From NCBI GenBank assembly GCA_015062635.1, contig SUUF01000057.1, positions 2,509 through 11,184 of the forward strand: a stretch of DNA of 8,676 bases. Direction: 5' to 3'. The position numbers were made by a program, and so were the translations under genes. This document shows positions 6,360-8,676 of the stretch, one piece after another (positions within the stretch are counted from its first letter, which is position 1; each line of letters opens with the position of its first letter). The DNA is from Coriobacteriaceae bacterium. GTDB taxonomy: Bacteria; Actinomycetota; Coriobacteriia; Coriobacteriales; Eggerthellaceae. The notes beneath the pieces were generated by a model, which saw nothing but the letters and a program-made list of their open reading frames with translations, did not search any database and was not told where the DNA came from.

Positions 6360-7850
6360 ATGCGAAAAACGGCACATACCGGCACCCGTCGTGCCATCGC
6401 GCACGGCGTTGCAGCCGTCCTTGCGCTGGCCATCGCGCTCGTCGCGTTGGCGTGGGCTCCCGCACCCGACGCCATGCAACGCGCCTGGGCCGAACCCGCC
6501 GCATCCTCAAGCGCAGCCGATGCCGAATCCGATGAATTCCTTCCCGTCACCGATGGCGGCAACGCCGAGAAGTACCTGAAGGACATCAAGGGCGAGGAAG
6601 CGGTCGAGGAGGCTCGCGACGATCAGGCCGAGGCCGAGGCGGATGCCCGCGGCCACTGGGAATACGAGGACGTCGAGACCATCGCGACGCACCAGGAAAA
6701 GGCCGCCCCGCAAAACCCGGGCACGGCCATCGCGGTGGCCTCCGTGGCGCTATCGGGTTATGGGCGCACCGGCGGGCTCGTGGGGCCGTCGGCCGCGACC
6801 GCCAACGCGCGCCGTCACACCAAGCCGCCCGATGTGGGCAAGAACGGCGACTGGACGGTGTACAACCGCGTGATGGCCGCCATCCCCAACCATGCGGTGG
6901 GCAACCTCTACACCGACTGTTCGGCCACCGTCGCGCTCACCATCTGGTGGTCGGGCGTCGATGACGGCTTCTGCGGCGCAAACACCGTCGCCCAGGCCCG
7001 CTATATGGCCGGCTCCTCGAAATGGGACCGCGTCGGCGGCTCGAACGCCTACTGGCATCGCCGCTCGGGCACCGGCGACGGATTCACGCTGCAACCGGGC
7101 GACGTCCTGGTGGGCAAGCCGTGCGTCACCGAGGGCCGCCGCACGCACATCTTCATTTACACGGGCACCGAGATCTCGAACCTGAAATATCCCGGCGCCG
7201 ACTACACGATCTTCGAATCGCATATGGCCAAGTCGTGGCCGGGCATGCAGCAGAACAAGCCGATTCCCAACGCGACGGTCGACTATGCGGTGTACCGCCG
7301 CAACAACAAGGACCTCGACATCGACGGCTCGCGCTTCTCGGGCTATTACCTCGAGGAAAAGGTGCGGTACAGCCCCGAGACCAGGGTCGTCGAGGAAAAG
7401 AGCTCCGAGAAGCTCGCCGTGCGCTACGTGTACACCGAATATGACCTGCGGCATCTGGGACTGCCGATGGGCTCCTCGACCACCGATCCCAAGACCTTCC
7501 TCTTCGATACCGAGACCTTCGACGTGCACGACCCGCTGCTGCCCGCGGGATACGTATTCGACGGCTGGTACACGAGCGAGTACCTGGGTGCGCGCATCGA
7601 TTCGGTGCATCAGGGCACGTCGCACGACGTCGAGCTGCATGCGCATGTCCATGAAGACCGCATCCACCAGCTCGAATACTACCAGGACATCCCGATCCCC
7701 CAGAAGGAAGGCGTGTTCATCGCGCCGCTGCGGCGCACCTTCAGCACGGCGGAACTCGGCATCGCCGCAGCCGCCGTCGTCGCCCTCATCGCCGGCGGCA
7801 TCTACGCGCTGCGCCGCCGCTCGCAGGCCGCAAAGCCTACGGAAGCATGA
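6360..7850 (+). CDS. Exported, C-terminally anchored protein with NlpC/P60-like core and Listeria-Bacteroides-type repeat
   Basis: 496 aa from ATG 6360. An upstream ATG at 6300 is rejected because it would put the -10 site inside the gene; the ribosome binding site is weak. Residues 1-44 are a signal peptide with a basic start and an AWA before EPA cleavage site. Residues about 52-115 are acidic spacer. Residues about 163-313 resemble a papain-like NlpC/P60 or CHAP core: C187 in YTDCSA, LQPGDVLVG at 244-252 and H263 in THIFIYTG would be the Cys-His pair. The third polar residue is not clear, and C205 and C255 could form a disulfide. Residues about 388-430 (PAGYVFDGWYTSEYLG, then DVELHAHV) match the Listeria-Bacteroides repeat (Flg_new). 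Residues 465-484 are a membrane helix followed by RRRS, without LPxTG, so it should sit in the membrane facing the wall. Peptidase activity is a plausible inference, not shown. Confidence 0.82.
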   Translation: MRKTAHTGTRRAIAHGVAAVLALAIALVALAWAPAPDAMQRAWAEPAASSSAADAESDEFLPVTDGGNAEKYLKDIKGEEAVEEARDDQAEAEADARGHWEYEDVETIATHQEKAAPQNPGTAIAVASVALSGYGRTGGLVGPSAATANARRHTKPPDVGKNGDWTVYNRVMAAIPNHAVGNLYTDCSATVALTIWWSGVDDGFCGANTVAQARYMAGSSKWDRVGGSNAYWHRRSGTGDGFTLQPGDVLVGKPCVTEGRRTHIFIYTGTEISNLKYPGADYTIFESHMAKSWPGMQQNKPIPNATVDYAVYRRNNKDLDIDGSRFSGYYLEEKVRYSPETRVVEEKSSEKLAVRYVYTEYDLRHLGLPMGSSTTDPKTFLFDTETFDVHDPLLPAGYVFDGWYTSEYLGARIDSVHQGTSHDVELHAHVHEDRIHQLEYYQDIPIPQKEGVFIAPLRRTFSTAELGIAAAAVVALIAGGIYALRRRSQAAKPTEA

Positions 7851-8529
7851 CGCCCGCGAGCGCGCCGGCGGTCGCGTTCAGGTACCAGGCGAAGGGGTTG
7901 AAGCCCGTCGCGTACGGCAAGACGAACGCGACGACAAGGAAGATGGGCATCGCATAGCGCTCGATCGCGTAATAGGCGCCCAGATGCCGTTCGGGAACGA
8001 GCACCGCGAATATCGACGAGCCGTCAAGCGGCGGTATCGGCAGCAGGTTGAAGAACATCAGGTACAAGTTGATGACCGTGAACGACGGCAGGAACGTGAA
8101 CAGGAACTCGAAGCCCGCCGCCGCGATGCCGCCTGCGGCATAGGCGCCTTGCCATGCGGGCATGCTCCACACCAACGCCCAGGTCAGAAGCGCGCCGATA
8201 ATCGCCATCACGAAGTTCGCCGCAGGGCCGGCCAGCCCCACGATCAAATCGCCCGTGCGCTTGTTCGCGAAGTAGGCGGGATTATACGGCACCGGCTTCG
8301 CGTAGCCGAACACCGGGCCGCCCATCATCGCCATCAAAAGCGGCAGCACCACCGTGCCGAACGTGTCGATGTGCGCAAGCGGGTTCAGCGTGAGCCGCCC
8401 GGCCACCTTGGCCGTCGGGTCGCCGAGCGCATTCGCCGCCACCCCATGCGCCACCTCGTGAAACACGATGGCCGGCACGAAGCACAGCGCGCTGATGAGG
8501 ATGTAGCTTATTTGACCGAGCGAGTCCAT
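7837..8529 (-). CDS. Site-2 protease family (M50B, YwhC-like) intramembrane zinc metalloprotease
   Basis: 230 aa. HExxH lies in the first membrane segment (FHEVAHG, H24, E25, H28), and the third zinc ligand is probably D169 in NLLPIPPLDG (161-170). The stretches AKPVPYNP (77-84) and LAGPAANF (99-106) are typical of this compact S2P group, which has about five or six membrane helices and no PDZ domain. Family members cut substrates within the membrane, often anti-sigma factors; the target here is unknown. The frame stays open to a TTG at 8562, but ATG 8529 gives the usual family N-terminus. Neither start has a Shine-Dalgarno, and a TATACT box lies only 8 nt before ATG 8529, so the mRNA may be leaderless. 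The gene end overlaps the convergent anchored-protein gene by 14 bp. Confidence 0.93.
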   Translation of the reverse strand: MDSLGQISYILISALCFVPAIVFHEVAHGVAANALGDPTAKVAGRLTLNPLAHIDTFGTVVLPLLMAMMGGPVFGYAKPVPYNPAYFANKRTGDLIVGLAGPAANFVMAIIGALLTWALVWSMPAWQGAYAAGGIAAAGFEFLFTFLPSFTVINLYLMFFNLLPIPPLDGSSIFAVLVPERHLGAYYAIERYAMPIFLVVAFVLPYATGFNPFAWYLNATAGALAGVMLP

Positions 8530-8537
8530 GGCGACAC

Positions 8538-8543
8538 AGTATA
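8538..8543 (-). promoter_or_regulatory. Candidate -10 element (TATACT) for the M50 protease, leaderless arrangement
   Basis: TATACT on the minus strand ends 8 nt before ATG 8529. Transcription normally begins about 6-8 nt after a -10 box, so the first transcribed base would fall at or within two bases of the start codon. No -35 is evident. Confidence 0.45.
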
Positions 8544-8567
8544 GCGCATCGTCGCGCGCCAAAGCCG

Positions 8568-8587
8568 GCGCCGCGCGAACCCGGCGC
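8568..8587 (-). terminator. GC-rich hairpin at the trmL stop, possible terminator
   Basis: On the minus strand GCGCCG (starting at the last base of the TAG stop) pairs perfectly with CGGCGC across an 8-nt loop, and is followed by CGGCTTT. The stem is only 6 bp and the T-run only 3, so it is a weak intrinsic terminator at best. Its place between trmL and the protease promoter suits one. Confidence 0.35.
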
Positions 8588-8676
8588 TAGGCCAAACCCG
8601 GAAAGCCCAGCTGGCGCTGCGCTTCATACAGCGCAATCGCAACCGAATTGGCGAGGTTCAGGCTGCGGCGCCCCGG
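8587..8676 (-). CDS. trmL: tRNA (cytidine/uridine-34-2'-O)-methyltransferase TrmL, C-terminal 29 residues only
   Basis: This is the tail of a gene entering from the right edge; TAG lies at 8589-8587. The visible residues include RRSLNLANSVAIALYEAQRQ and end LGFPGLA. The S-L-N-L-x-N-S-V-A-I stretch is the last conserved motif of the SPOUT trefoil-knot methyltransferases, forming part of the S-adenosylmethionine pocket. The ending YEAxRQLGxPG matches my memory of E. coli TrmL, which methylates the wobble ribose of tRNA-Leu isoacceptors. A different TrmH-like enzyme is possible since only the tail is seen. The 57-nt gap to the M50 gene contains a hairpin and a candidate promoter, so the two may be separate units. 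Confidence 0.82.
   Translation of the reverse strand, partial: PGRRSLNLANSVAIALYEAQRQLGFPGLA

Noticed and set aside
7730..7850. Sortase LPxTG anchor on the 496-aa protein
   Set aside because: A C-terminal helix and Arg tail are present, but no LPxTG-like motif precedes them. A plain membrane anchor is the simpler reading.
7850..7885. GC-rich inverted repeat (CGCGA with TCGCG) just after the anchored-protein stop
   Set aside because: It lies within the protease coding region, has a 12-nt loop and no T-run. It is expected by chance at this GC content.
1..8676. CRISPR array, tRNA, rRNA, insertion sequence or phage module
   Set aside because: None is seen: no regularly spaced direct repeats, cloverleaf, transposase or integrase motif. 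The Amidase_2 domain alone resembles phage lysins, but its signal peptide and surroundings are chromosomal.

Overview
The window is GC-rich bacterial DNA, packed with genes on both strands. Secreted proteins with acidic Ala/Asp/Glu linkers, RICIN-type beta-trefoil repeats fused to a wall amidase, and an anchored protein with a Listeria-Bacteroides repeat point to a high-GC Gram-positive. The combination resembles Coriobacteriia (Eggerthellaceae such as Eggerthella, Slackia or Adlercreutzia). That placement is an inference from protein style, not a database match.

Layout, left to right. (1) Positions 1-3037, minus strand: two secreted proteins in tandem, a large RICIN-repeat N-acetylmuramoyl-L-alanine amidase (942 aa) and, 23 nt downstream of it, the signal-peptide end of a second exported protein cut off by the window edge. 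(2) Positions 3187-6277, minus strand: a four-gene surface-glycan operon read in the order LicD-family phosphotransferase, GT4 glycosyltransferase, GT2 polyprenyl-phosphate-type glycosyltransferase, DUF2304 membrane protein. (3) Positions 6360-7850, plus strand: one exported, C-terminally membrane-anchored protein with an NlpC/P60-like core and a Listeria-Bacteroides-type repeat. It diverges from the glycan operon over an 82-bp intergenic region. (4) Positions 7837-8529, minus strand: a site-2-type (M50B) intramembrane zinc metalloprotease whose end overlaps the anchored-protein gene tail to tail by 14 bp. (5) Positions 8587-8676, minus strand: the C-terminus of a TrmL-type tRNA 2'-O-methyltransferase.

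The shared theme is the cell envelope. The operon probably builds and phospho-decorates a surface glycan, the amidase carries four carbohydrate-binding-type trefoils and a peptidoglycan-cutting domain, and the anchored protein probably acts on or in the wall. It is a hypothesis only that the trefoil lectin recognises the glycan made next door.

Four promoter-like sites share the core CTATAC (TATAGT or TATACT as a -10 box). They lie before the amidase, before the GT2 gene, between the divergent LicD and anchored-protein genes (usable on both strands), and almost directly before the protease ATG, which suggests a leaderless mRNA. No CRISPR array, tRNA, rRNA, insertion sequence or phage gene is visible. 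No gene-free stretch exceeds 300 bases; the longest is 149 nt (3038-3186).
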